From assembly GCF_015461805.1 (NCBI RefSeq), contig NZ_JACVZE010000003.1, positions 310,001 through 374,000 on the forward strand: a stretch of 64,000 bases of DNA, given 5' to 3'. The notes below the pieces were generated by a model. The model saw only the letters and a program-made list of their open reading frames with translations. It was not told the origin of the DNA and made no database searches. The stretch comes from Pseudomonas pisciculturae (GTDB taxonomy: Bacteria > Pseudomonadota > Gammaproteobacteria > Pseudomonadales > Pseudomonadaceae). Position numbers and translations under genes: made by a program. Of this stretch, positions 1 to 8,141 are shown piece after piece (position 1 is the first letter of the stretch; each line of letters starts with the position of its first letter).

Positions 1-128
1 CCCAGGCTTTGCGCAGCTTCTACCAGCAGCATCCGTTGATTGTCGCCTGCGGCCCGCCACAGGCAGCACGGCCACTGGCCTGAGGGCGCAGCCAAGCCTT
101 CGGCGCTCAAATGCAGCCAGGTTTTCAT
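1..128 (-). CDS. gspL: Type II secretion protein GspL, N-terminal fragment (runs off the window)
   Basis: The first 42 codons of an open frame whose ATG overlaps the gspK stop codon as ATGA, so the two are probably translationally coupled. The visible protein begins MKTWLHLSAEGLAA and continues open to the window edge. GspL is the inner-membrane protein that anchors the cytoplasmic ATPase GspE to the pseudopilus assembly platform; its N-terminal half is cytoplasmic and actin-like. The name rests mainly on position: after gspK in a canonical C-to-K order, gspL is expected. Too little sequence is present to see domains. The rest, and probably gspM, lie outside the window. Confidence 0.75.
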   Translation of the reverse strand, partial: MKTWLHLSAEGLAAPSGQWPCCLWRAAGDNQRMLLVEAAQSL

Positions 129-973
129 AAAGCGCTCTCACTCGAAATCGGAGGAAGGAAACGTCGCTGCACCACACGCCAGCGCCCGGTTTTAAGCTCA
201 CGTTCAACCTCGCTGACCAAACGTAAGCGGCCGGTGCCCAAGCTCGCCTCGACACTCACGCGAAACCAGCGGCTGCCGAGGCCCAGGCCCTGGCTGTTGA
301 GCCCCAGCCCGGCAATCAGCGGGTCATGGGTAAACGCCTGGACGCTGGTGTAACCCGCTTCAGGGCGTTGGGCCACCAACGCTTGGGCGGTCGCCATCGA
401 TACACCCTCAAGCGTCGCCAACACCTGCGCGGGTGCGGTATTGATGTTCAATGCGGCGTCCCTGGGCAACGTTGCCACCCAAGGCTCCAGCCTGCGCAAG
501 AACTCGCCATCGATACCCGGCAGCAAGCGCAACTGACTCAGCTCCTTTACCGCGCCGGTGGCCGGCAGATCCAACGGCCCCAACCCCAGGGAGCCAAGCA
601 GGAGCGACCAGCGCTGGCGCACCACCGCGTCCGCTTGCCCTTCGCCCAACAGCGCGTTGATGTTGAAGCGGCCGCTGAGGTCTTCGATGTGCAGACTGAT
701 CTGCGCGCCGTCGGTCGCGAAAGGCCAGCGGACATGCGCCCACTGTTGGGCCAGGTGTACCCGCTGCCGTTCATCCTCCATGGCCTCCAGCGTTAATGTC
801 GCCCAGGCTTCTGCCGACAGCGCCAATTGCCGAAGCTGCATCTGGTGCAACTGGCGTGCAGTGCCTTGCAGCATCAACTGATGGCTACGCAGCATGCCCG
901 CCGTCAGTAACAAAGCCAGGCTCATGACCAGCAACACACTCAGCAGCGCGACACCGCGCTGGCGCCGTTTCAT
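125..973 (-). CDS. gspK: Type II secretion minor pseudopilin GspK
   Basis: A 282-residue protein starting MKRRQRGVALLSVLL: a short basic leader, a prepilin-peptidase site at G-V, then a hydrophobic helix. As is usual for GspK, the +5 Glu of other pseudopilins is absent (ALLSVLLVMSLALLL). The rest is a large periplasmic domain with a helix-hairpin-helix-like segment around residues 180-215 (NINTAPAQVLATLEGV), typical of GspK. It is thought to sit at the pseudopilus tip with GspI and GspJ. The ATG at 973 was chosen because it overlaps the gspJ stop (ATGA) and puts the basic leader directly before the cleavage site; an upstream in-frame start would add eight residues. Confidence 0.93.
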   Translation of the reverse strand: MKRRQRGVALLSVLLVMSLALLLTAGMLRSHQLMLQGTARQLHQMQLRQLALSAEAWATLTLEAMEDERQRVHLAQQWAHVRWPFATDGAQISLHIEDLSGRFNINALLGEGQADAVVRQRWSLLLGSLGLGPLDLPATGAVKELSQLRLLPGIDGEFLRRLEPWVATLPRDAALNINTAPAQVLATLEGVSMATAQALVAQRPEAGYTSVQAFTHDPLIAGLGLNSQGLGLGSRWFRVSVEASLGTGRLRLVSEVERELKTGRWRVVQRRFLPPISSESAL

Positions 974-1518
974 GGGTGCCCTTGGGGCAGCGGCCAAACG
1001 CGGCGTATCTGCTCGAAGCGGCCACTCGACAACACCACTTCAAGCGCTTGTGGCGGCATCGCTGCCGCGCCACGCCCCACCGGCCACACGGCACTCCAAC
1101 CGGTCTCAGGGTCGAAGAGTCGCCAGTTAAGCGCGTGCACATCATCGAGTAGCTTCTGCCGCTCGACCGTAGGAGAGTCCAGCCCGCGGCTTTCACGCCA
1201 GAGCGCACGGTTTTCCACGCGATAGAGCACGTGCTGACGCCCGCTGCGCGGCAAGTCATGGGGGTTACGCCAGTTACTGCGCACCCACTGCAAGCCAGCC
1301 GGGCCCAGGACGATGACCGATGACGCGACGTGCAACGCATCCCGCTCGATCACCCCCAGCGCTCGTTGCAGACGCCGCAGGGACTGTTCGTGCCCGGCCA
1401 CGCCCTGCTGGGCACGTACAGTTGTGTCGAACAGGCGCCAGCTGGCCAAACCCAGCAGGGCAAAAATGGCCAGGGCGATGACTAGCTCCAGCAGGGTAAA
1501 ACCGCGTTGTTTATTCAT
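970..1518 (-). CDS. gspJ: Type II secretion minor pseudopilin GspJ
   Basis: A 182-residue protein beginning MNKQRGFTLLELVIALAIF, a textbook type IV prepilin leader: short basic leader, cleavage after Gly6, methylatable Phe, Glu at +5. The C-terminal part is the variable periplasmic domain of GspJ. It should form the tip complex with GspK and GspI. The start overlaps nothing but lies just three bases inside the end of gspI, and its stop overlaps the gspK ATG, which fits one polycistronic message. A longer frame extends upstream, but it would bury the leader behind 46 residues, so the ATG at 1518 is preferred. Confidence 0.93.
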   Translation of the reverse strand: MNKQRGFTLLELVIALAIFALLGLASWRLFDTTVRAQQGVAGHEQSLRRLQRALGVIERDALHVASSVIVLGPAGLQWVRSNWRNPHDLPRSGRQHVLYRVENRALWRESRGLDSPTVERQKLLDDVHALNWRLFDPETGWSAVWPVGRGAAAMPPQALEVVLSSGRFEQIRRVWPLPQGHP

Positions 1519-1930
1519 GGGCGGCGGGCACCCAGCTCGTGATGCTGTAGGCCGGCTGATCGCTGCCCTGGGGACTGACGCTGATGTCGACCTTGAGCAG
1601 ACGCGGATCGCCTGTCGGGGTGATGGTCTGGTCAAGCACCCAATCACGCCGATCAACGTGTCGCAGCAATTGCTGACGCCCTGGCGACGGGGCTTGTAGA
1701 CGCAGCTCGGTCAGTTGGTTATCCGCCAACCACGCGCATTGCATCTGCTCGTTCAACCGCACGTTCTGGCGCAATGAGTAGTGCCCTGCCGAGATCACGG
1801 CGGCCGCCAGCGTGGCGAAAATCGTCAAGGCAATCATGACTTCCAGCAAGGTGAACCCCCTTGCTGTCTTGACACGTTTGCGAGTACGACGGTGTTTACC
1901 CTTCAATCCACGGCTCCCCGGCTCCGTCAC
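1511..1930 (-). CDS. gspI: Type II secretion minor pseudopilin GspI
   Basis: A 139-residue protein with the prepilin signature ARGFTLLEVMIALTIFATLAA near residues 23-42, followed by a small globular domain containing WLADNQLTELRL, characteristic of GspI. GspI is the minor pseudopilin that nucleates the GspJ-GspK tip. The leader before the cleavage Gly is unusually long (about 24 residues, rich in Lys and Arg) and the gene overlaps the 3' end of gspH by 35 bases. No ATG, GTG or TTG closer to the cleavage site is visible in this frame, so the long leader is retained. Confidence 0.9.
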   Translation of the reverse strand: MTEPGSRGLKGKHRRTRKRVKTARGFTLLEVMIALTIFATLAAAVISAGHYSLRQNVRLNEQMQCAWLADNQLTELRLQAPSPGRQQLLRHVDRRDWVLDQTITPTGDPRLLKVDISVSPQGSDQPAYSITSWVPAAHE

Positions 1931-2357
1931 TGACCAGGCTCAGCCACGCCCGCTCTGCCGACATGAAGTACAGGGCAAACGCACTGATTTCATCGTTGCT
2001 GAGCATCAGCAATTGCGGCACGGTGCCGTCAAGATTGAGCCGCTGCCCTTCCTGTTCAAGTTGAAAATACAGGCCCTGCGGTAAACGGTGCACGTTACCG
2101 GTGGGCTGCCAACCTTCGTGCTCAAGGCGCAAGACTCGATACTCTTCACGCTGTATACGCACACCGTATTCGCGCCCTTCGATCACGGCTTGCTCACGTA
2201 ATTGCTGAACCAGTTGCAACAACTGGCCAGCCTCCTGACGTGCAGCGCGGCCAGGGCTGCTGCCGGTAGACAGGCTCACGACACCGAGCACAACACCGAC
2301 CAGCGCGATCACCACCATCAACTCCAGCAGGGTAAAACCGCGGCTGTGCCTGGGCAT
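1896..2357 (-). CDS. gspH: Type II secretion minor pseudopilin GspH
   Basis: A 153-residue protein starting MPRHSRGFTLLELMVVIALV: prepilin leader with cleavage at Gly7, Phe+1 and Glu+5. The remaining sequence contains the long helix and a beta-rich C-terminal domain (REYGVRIQREEYRVLRLE) as in GspH/XcpU. It is a minor pseudopilin near the pseudopilus tip. The ATG at 2357 lies four bases after the gspG stop. An upstream in-frame ATG at 2405 would overlap gspG by 44 bases and lengthen the leader to 22 residues, so the shorter form was chosen. Confidence 0.92.
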   Translation of the reverse strand: MPRHSRGFTLLELMVVIALVGVVLGVVSLSTGSSPGRAARQEAGQLLQLVQQLREQAVIEGREYGVRIQREEYRVLRLEHEGWQPTGNVHRLPQGLYFQLEQEGQRLNLDGTVPQLLMLSNDEISAFALYFMSAERAWLSLVSDGAGEPWIEG

Positions 2358-2361
2358 GCAA

Positions 2362-2805
2362 TCAACCACCCCAGTTGCCGATGTCCGCCCCATGGCCTTC
2401 GCCACCGGTTACACCATCTGCCCCCAATGAGTAGAGGTCATAGCCGCCATTGGCGGCACGCACACCTGGGTTGAGGTATTGGTAGGGCGTACCCCAAGGG
2501 TCCACGGGCAGGCTTTTGAGATAGCCCTGAGCGTTCCAGTTGCGCGCGGCGGGCGTGCCCGACGGGCGACGCACCAAGGCTTCCAGGCCTTGCTGCGTCG
2601 AGGGGTAGTAGGCGTTGTCGAGACGATACATTTCCAGGCTGGTGGCAATCGCCTGGATCTCCGTTTTGGCGGCCGTGACTTTCGCTTGGTCAGGTCGGCT
2701 CATGAACTGCGGTACCACAATGGCGCCAAGTACGCCGATGATCACCACCACCACCATAATTTCAATCAACGTAAAACCGCGTTGACCCTTGGGCATGTTG
2801 CGCAT
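2362..2805 (-). CDS. gspG: Type II secretion major pseudopilin GspG
   Basis: A 147-residue protein with KGQRGFTLIEIMVVVVIIGV at the N-terminus, the conserved major-pseudopilin leader and transmembrane helix, then PSTQQGLEAL and the DPWGTPYQY segment, both hallmarks of GspG. The C-terminal loop rich in Gly and Asp (ADGVTGGEGHGADIGNW) corresponds to the calcium-binding loop that stabilises the pseudopilus. GspG polymerises into the piston-like periplasmic filament. The gene abuts gspF directly (stop of gspF at 2806-2808, ATG at 2805). Confidence 0.97.
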   Translation of the reverse strand: MRNMPKGQRGFTLIEIMVVVVIIGVLGAIVVPQFMSRPDQAKVTAAKTEIQAIATSLEMYRLDNAYYPSTQQGLEALVRRPSGTPAARNWNAQGYLKSLPVDPWGTPYQYLNPGVRAANGGYDLYSLGADGVTGGEGHGADIGNWGG

Positions 2806-4005
2806 TCAATTCACCAGTTGGTTAAGGCTGAGAATCGGCAACAGAATGGCCATGACGATCAGCAATACCACGCCCCCCATCACCACCAGCATTGCCGGCT
2901 CGAACAAACTCACCACCAGCGCGATGCGGGCGGCGAGGCTTTTTTCTTGTTGCTCGGCGGCGCGCGCCAGCATGGCGTCGAGTTCACCGGCGCGTTCGCC
3001 ACTGGCGATCATGTGCAACATCAAAGGAGGTATATCGCCGCCGGCTTCAAGCCCACGGGTGAGGGTGCCGCCCTCGCGCACAGAGCGGGCAACGTCGCGC
3101 ATGCGGGCACGAATGGTCACGTTGCCGATCACGGCGGCAGCGATTTCCAGGGCGTCCACCAACGGCACGGCACTTTTACCGAGGATCGCCAGGGTGCTGG
3201 CGAATCGCGCCGCCTCCATCGCACGAAACACGCCCCCCAGCAACGGAATGCGCAGCGCCACGCCATGCCAATAACGGCGCCCGCGTGACTGCTGCAGACT
3301 CCAGCGCCACACCAGCACGATGGCTGCCAGCACCAACAACAGCACCCAGCCAAAAGCACGCAAGCCATGGCTCACCGCGATCATGGCCTGGGTCAGCCCT
3401 GGTAGAGGTTGGCCACTGTCGACAAATATCTTCACGACATCCGGCACCACGTACCCCAGCAGAAAACCGACGATTGCCACACAGGCCATCATCAGCAACG
3501 CCGGATAGACCAGGGCCAGTTGAATCTTCTGACGCGACGCCTGCCGCGCCTCGGTATACGCCGCCAACTGCTCAAGCACGTGGCCCAGATGACCGGAACG
3601 TTCGCCGGCCGCAATGGTGGCGCAAAACAGCTCGGGGAATGCACGCGGGAATACCCCCAACGCCGCCGCCAGAGAGTGGCCTTCCATCACACGCCCGCGC
3701 ACTTGCACGAGCAAGCGCGCGACACGCCGCTTTTCGCTCTGCTCGGCCACCGCGTTGAGGGCTTGCTCAAGTGGCAACCCCGCTTGAACCAGGGTCGACA
3801 ATTGCAGGGTCAGCAAGGCGAGATCAGCGGCACTCAGACCCAACGCCAACCCGCTGCCGCCCCGCCCGCTTGAGGCTTGCACCCGGCTCGGCAACAGGCC
3901 GCGCTCGCGCAGCAATTGCCGGGCGTGGCGGGCGCTGTCGGCCTCTTGCCTGCCCCTGCAGGCACGACCGTTGCGGTCTCGGGCTTGATAGTCAAAGGTC
4001 GGCAC
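2806..4005 (-). CDS. gspF: Type II secretion inner-membrane platform protein GspF
   Basis: A 399-residue polytopic protein of the GspF/PilC family, with two homologous cytoplasmic helical domains separated by membrane segments at roughly residues 170-190 and 220-240 and a last one near 370-390. Family motifs seen include LPLEQALNAV and the repeated ERSGHLG/ERAGELD pairs. It forms the core of the assembly platform, working with the GspE ATPase encoded just upstream. The start codon is GTG (protein MPTFDYQARDRNG), two bases after the gspE stop. Confidence 0.96.
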   Translation of the reverse strand: MPTFDYQARDRNGRACRGRQEADSARHARQLLRERGLLPSRVQASSGRGGSGLALGLSAADLALLTLQLSTLVQAGLPLEQALNAVAEQSEKRRVARLLVQVRGRVMEGHSLAAALGVFPRAFPELFCATIAAGERSGHLGHVLEQLAAYTEARQASRQKIQLALVYPALLMMACVAIVGFLLGYVVPDVVKIFVDSGQPLPGLTQAMIAVSHGLRAFGWVLLLVLAAIVLVWRWSLQQSRGRRYWHGVALRIPLLGGVFRAMEAARFASTLAILGKSAVPLVDALEIAAAVIGNVTIRARMRDVARSVREGGTLTRGLEAGGDIPPLMLHMIASGERAGELDAMLARAAEQQEKSLAARIALVVSLFEPAMLVVMGGVVLLIVMAILLPILSLNQLVN

Positions 4006-4007
4006 GA

Positions 4008-5456
4008 CTAACTCTCCTGGACGACCCGCAGCAGCTCATCCACGCTGGTCAGGCCTTCCAGCACCCGGCGGCGACCGTCCTCAAACAGGCTCGGGGAGTG
4101 GCGTCGCGCTTCGGTCAGCAGTGCCTGCTCACCCGCGCCCTGATGAATCATTGCAGCCAGTTGAGGGGTGACGCGAACCAGTTCGTAGATGCCGACACGC
4201 CCGCGATAGCCTTGCTGGCAGTGTTCGCAATCACCCGCTTTGAACAGCCCTGGCGTTGATTCGCCAGGCAACCCCAGGCGACGACACAGATCGGCATCTG
4301 CGACGACAGGAATCTTGCAGAGCGGGCACAGCGTGCGCAGCAATCGTTGCGCCAGCACGCCCACCAGGGATGACGCGAGCAGGTAGGCATCGATGCCCAT
4401 GTCCACCAAGCGGGTAACGGCGCCGATGGCGCTGTTGGTATGCAGGGTCGACAACACCAGATGCCCGGTCAGGGACGCCTGCACGGCAATTTCAGCGGTT
4501 TCACCGTCACGGATTTCGCCGACCATCACCACATCCGGGTCCTGGCGCAGGATGGCGCGCAAGCCACGGGCGAAAGTCATCGCGACCTTGGCGTTGACCG
4601 GGGTCTGGCCGATGCCGGGCAAGTGGTATTCGATCGGGTCTTCAACGGTCAGGATGTTGCGGGTCTGATCATTGAGGTGCGTCAACGCGGCGTAAAGGCT
4701 GGTGGTCTTGCCCGAGCCCGTGGGGCCGGTCACCAGAAAGATGCCATGGGGTTTGCCCAGCAGTACGCGCAGGTCGGCCAAGGTCGTGGGCGACATACCC
4801 AAACGCGTTAACTCCAGGCGCCCGGCGTGTTTGTCGAGCAGGCGCAGCACCACCCGTTCACCGTGGGCAGAGGGTAACGTCGAGACCCGCACATCCACTT
4901 CATGGCCCGCCAGGCGCAGGGCCATGCGACCGTCCTGGGGCACGCGCTTCTCGGCGATATCCAGGCGCGCCATGACTTTGATCCGTGACACCAGCAACGT
5001 CGCCAGCTCACGCCGTGGCCGCAGTACTTCACGCAGTTGGCCGTCGACGCGCATGCGCACCGACAGAGTGTGTTCGAACGTCTCCAGGTGCACGTCGGAG
5101 GCTTTTTCCCGCACGGCTTCGCTGAGCAACGCGTTGATCAGCCGAATGATCGGCGCATCGCCCTGTTGCTCCAGCAGGTCAGCGGTCTGGGGCACCTGAT
5201 CGACGAGGCTGAGCAGGTCCAACTCATCATCGAGCCCTTGGGCAACCTGTTCGGCGGCGCTTTGCCCCTCGCTGTAGGTTTCGGCCAGGCGTGCGGCGAA
5301 GGCTTCGGGGCTGAGAATACGCAGCGGCAATTCGCACTCAGTGAGTCGACGGGCTTCGCCCACGGCGCTCAGGGGCGTATCACTGCGCACCATCATCGAC
5401 TCATCGTCGAGCAGTACGCCAAACCGTCGGGCAAAACCAAAGGGCAGTGGCTTCAT
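4008..5456 (-). CDS. gspE: Type II secretion ATPase GspE
   Basis: A 482-residue cytoplasmic hexameric ATPase that powers pseudopilus growth. Walker A GPTGSGKT lies at residues 244-251; the Asp box (VEDPIEY), Walker B (VMVGEIRDGETA) and His box (GHLVLSTLHTNSA) follow in order. The zinc-binding tetracysteine is complete: CPLC at 377-380 and CEHC at 410-413. The N-terminal 95 residues should bind GspL. The ATG overlaps the gspD stop codon (ATGA). Confidence 0.97.
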   Translation of the reverse strand: MKPLPFGFARRFGVLLDDESMMVRSDTPLSAVGEARRLTECELPLRILSPEAFAARLAETYSEGQSAAEQVAQGLDDELDLLSLVDQVPQTADLLEQQGDAPIIRLINALLSEAVREKASDVHLETFEHTLSVRMRVDGQLREVLRPRRELATLLVSRIKVMARLDIAEKRVPQDGRMALRLAGHEVDVRVSTLPSAHGERVVLRLLDKHAGRLELTRLGMSPTTLADLRVLLGKPHGIFLVTGPTGSGKTTSLYAALTHLNDQTRNILTVEDPIEYHLPGIGQTPVNAKVAMTFARGLRAILRQDPDVVMVGEIRDGETAEIAVQASLTGHLVLSTLHTNSAIGAVTRLVDMGIDAYLLASSLVGVLAQRLLRTLCPLCKIPVVADADLCRRLGLPGESTPGLFKAGDCEHCQQGYRGRVGIYELVRVTPQLAAMIHQGAGEQALLTEARRHSPSLFEDGRRRVLEGLTSVDELLRVVQES

Positions 5457-7354
5457 TGCGTCACCGCGGCGGGTTGGCGCAGGTCGAACAGTTGGGCCGC
5501 CTCGTCAGGCAGTTGCAGGGAGCGATGCTGACCCGAAGCCGGTAGGCTTTCTTTGCGCAGGTCTTGATAACGCTGCTGGCTGATCCCGGACAAATCCTGG
5601 CCGCTGCGCACAATGGTCGGGCGCAGGAACACCATCAGGTTGCTCTTGGCCTGCGTGTCGCGACTCCAACGAAACAGCGCGCCAAGGTAAGGAATATCGC
5701 GCAACAACGGTACACCGCTGTGCTGGGTGCGCACGCTGTCCTTGATCAAGCCGCCGATCACAATAATCTCGCCATCATCGGCCAGGATCGTGCTCTTGAG
5801 CGCGCGCTTGTTGGTGATCAGGTCAGAGGAGTCCACACCTGACACGGCCGGTGCGATGTCCGAAACTTCCTGCTCGACCTCCAGGCGCAAGGTCGAGCCT
5901 TCGTTTATGTAGGGTTTGATCTTGAGGCTGATGCCGACGTCCTTGCGCTCCACCGTGGTAAAGGGGTTATCCGCACCGTTGCTGTTGGTGGCATAGGAGC
6001 CGGTCTTGAACGGCACGTTCTGGCCAACGATGATTTCTGCCTCCTGGTTGTCCAGGGTCAGCAGGCTGGGCGTCGACAAGAGATTGCTGCGACTGTTGCT
6101 GGCCAGCGCAGAGATCAGCGCGCCGAAGCGGTCCCCGCCTACCTTCAACAACGCGCCTTCGGGAATCACGCTTTTTTCGTCGAACTTCAAGCCGCCGATA
6201 ATCGGCAAGCCGGTGCCAGGGAAGTTGATCAGCCCTGACGCGCTGCCACCCGTGAACGCCCACTGCACACCCAGCGCTTCGGCGATATCACCGGACACCT
6301 CGACAATCGCCGCATGGATCAACACCTGCGCACGCGGCCGGTCCAGCTCCCGCACGATGCCTTCCAGTGTTGCCAACTGGGCCGCCTCGGCCACTATCAC
6401 CAATGCATTCTGGCTTTCATCGGCGCGCACCATAAACGGCGCGTTGGCGGTGGTGTCTTTAAGCCCAGAAGCGGTCAGCGGCGATTTGCTGCCCTGCCCC
6501 ATGGTGTCTAGCACTTCGGCCAGTTGCTTGGCGTCGCTGTAGCGCAGGCGGATCACGCGGGCGTTGTCCAGACGCGCCGGCGCGACGGTATCGAGGCTGC
6601 GGGCCATTTGCACCAGGCGCTGACGCACGGCCGCCGTGCCGACAATCACCAAGCGATTGCCGCGTGGGTCGGCCAGTACGGATATGGCGCTTTCTGCATT
6701 TTGCTTACCGAGGGAGGCCTCAATCAGCCGGGCGATATCCGCCGCCACGCCGTGGCGCAACTCCACCAGTTCATGGGTATTCTTCGCGCCGGAATCCAAC
6801 TGGCGCACGACTTCACCGATGCGCCGCACATTGCGCGCGGTATCGGTAACCACCAATGCGTTGGCCGACACCGACGGGCCAACATAACCATTGGTGGATA
6901 TCAGGGGCCTTATAAGGCTGGCCAGATCAGAGGCATTGCTGATGCCTAATGCGATGACTTGAGTGACAAATTGTTCGGGGGCCGCAGTAGGTTCCTGCGC
7001 ATCGCCCGACAGCGACTTGGCCTGGGTAACCGGCACGATAAGAATCTGATCACCTTGATCAATCACACTGAAACCATGGGTATCGAGCACGCTGTAAAAC
7101 AACCGTCGCACACCTTCGCGGTCCAGCGCCTGGCTTGAAATCACGGTGATCCGCCCCTGCACTTTGGGGTCGAGGATCACCGTCTTGTCCAAGATGGTCG
7201 ACATTTCTTCGACCACATCACGCAGCTCGGCATTGTTCATGCTCAGTTGCCAACGTGATTGCGTCGCCGACACGGAGCCCACCCATAACACGACGAACAG
7301 GGTCGTTGCGCCAAAGACGCCGAAAAAGCTGCGCCACCCGATGATGCTGTACAT
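5453..7354 (-). CDS. gspD: Type II secretion outer-membrane secretin GspD
   Basis: A 633-residue secretin. An N-terminal signal sequence (residues about 1-30, ending SVSATQ) is followed by the N0 domain (ELRDVVEEMSTILDKTV), three N1-N3 repeats and the C-terminal secretin barrel with the conserved VPLLRDIPYLGALFR segment. It forms the outer-membrane channel through which folded exoproteins leave. No lipobox is seen, so targeting to the outer membrane probably needs a pilotin encoded elsewhere. The ATG at 7354 lies four bases after the gspC stop and directly precedes the signal peptide; a longer frame overlapping gspC exists but gives no better signal. Confidence 0.96.
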   Translation of the reverse strand: MYSIIGWRSFFGVFGATTLFVVLWVGSVSATQSRWQLSMNNAELRDVVEEMSTILDKTVILDPKVQGRITVISSQALDREGVRRLFYSVLDTHGFSVIDQGDQILIVPVTQAKSLSGDAQEPTAAPEQFVTQVIALGISNASDLASLIRPLISTNGYVGPSVSANALVVTDTARNVRRIGEVVRQLDSGAKNTHELVELRHGVAADIARLIEASLGKQNAESAISVLADPRGNRLVIVGTAAVRQRLVQMARSLDTVAPARLDNARVIRLRYSDAKQLAEVLDTMGQGSKSPLTASGLKDTTANAPFMVRADESQNALVIVAEAAQLATLEGIVRELDRPRAQVLIHAAIVEVSGDIAEALGVQWAFTGGSASGLINFPGTGLPIIGGLKFDEKSVIPEGALLKVGGDRFGALISALASNSRSNLLSTPSLLTLDNQEAEIIVGQNVPFKTGSYATNSNGADNPFTTVERKDVGISLKIKPYINEGSTLRLEVEQEVSDIAPAVSGVDSSDLITNKRALKSTILADDGEIIVIGGLIKDSVRTQHSGVPLLRDIPYLGALFRWSRDTQAKSNLMVFLRPTIVRSGQDLSGISQQRYQDLRKESLPASGQHRSLQLPDEAAQLFDLRQPAAVTQ

Positions 7355-7358
7355 GGGT

Positions 7359-7880
7359 TTACTCACTCTTGGGTTGGTCGGCGACGGGCTTGAAGTGAAG
7401 GCGTGTGGCCTCCTTGGGGGGTGTATCAACGGCGTGTAGAAACCTCTCGCCCGCAGGGCGTAGCATCAACAATTCCTCACGGCCCTGGCGCCACAGCACT
7501 ACGTGACCCGGCTCAATGCGTCGAAGCACGCTGCTTGCCGAGAGCCGTTCGCCTGCACGGTAAAACCGTTCGCCAGTTGGCCCGGCCAGTAAGGCTCTGG
7601 ACTCACTTGTGCTATCGATCACCGTGGCCAACAGCGTCAGGGGTTCGGCGCTGTTCACCACGCGATCTTGCGCAGAAAGGCCAAGGACTGTGGCCACTGC
7701 CTGGGTATTGAGCTGCGCTGGCGGCGTTGCCGTCACGGCAGGTGACGACGCTGGAGCCGGTGCCTGCAGCCCTTGGCGGAATCTGGTTTCCTGCCACGCC
7801 AGCATCACGCCGTAGCCCAGCGGCAACAGCAGGATCAACATGCACGTGCGCATTCTGTACAACGCTGCACGCATCAACAT
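7359..7880 (-). CDS. gspC: Type II secretion GspC-like clamp protein, short form
   Basis: About 173 residues: a short cytoplasmic N-terminus, one membrane helix (CMLILLLPLGYGVMLAW), a Pro/Ala-rich linker, then the homology region (LTLLATVIDSTSESRALLAG, FYRAGERL) that contacts the secretin N0 domain. GspC links the inner-membrane platform to GspD. The protein stops soon after this region; the C-terminal PDZ or coiled-coil domain found in full-length GspC (usually about 250-300 residues) is missing. The ATG at 7880 is preferred over a GTG three codons upstream because GAG lies at suitable spacing. First gene of the operon. Confidence 0.87.
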   Translation of the reverse strand: MLMRAALYRMRTCMLILLLPLGYGVMLAWQETRFRQGLQAPAPASSPAVTATPPAQLNTQAVATVLGLSAQDRVVNSAEPLTLLATVIDSTSESRALLAGPTGERFYRAGERLSASSVLRRIEPGHVVLWRQGREELLMLRPAGERFLHAVDTPPKEATRLHFKPVADQPKSE

Positions 7881-8094
7881 GCCGTGCACTCGATAAAAAA
7901 CCGATTTTTAGCCACTGACGGAACTGTCTGAAAAAAAAGAACAAACACACTTAAAAACAAAAATATGAACGGGAAAATTTCTGTCACTAGTTGCAACAAA
8001 ACTCGCGCCCCCTTCTGCTGTTATCGGGCATAACCAAGCACTCGCACTTCTCATTCAGTGAAAGCCCACCCTTAACTAAAGTACCCAATAGAAA

Positions 8095-8124
8095 TCAGGG
8101 CAAGTTCATACGCACTTGCCCTGA
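8095..8124 (-). terminator. Intrinsic terminator of the LPMO gene
   Basis: A perfect 11-bp stem (TCAGGGCAAGT at 8095-8105 with its complement at 8114-8124) with an 8-base loop, 18 bases past the LPMO stop codon. On the minus strand it is followed by a T-rich stretch. It should separate the LPMO transcript from gspC. Confidence 0.8.
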
Positions 8125-8141
8125 ACTTACTCAACTAACGA

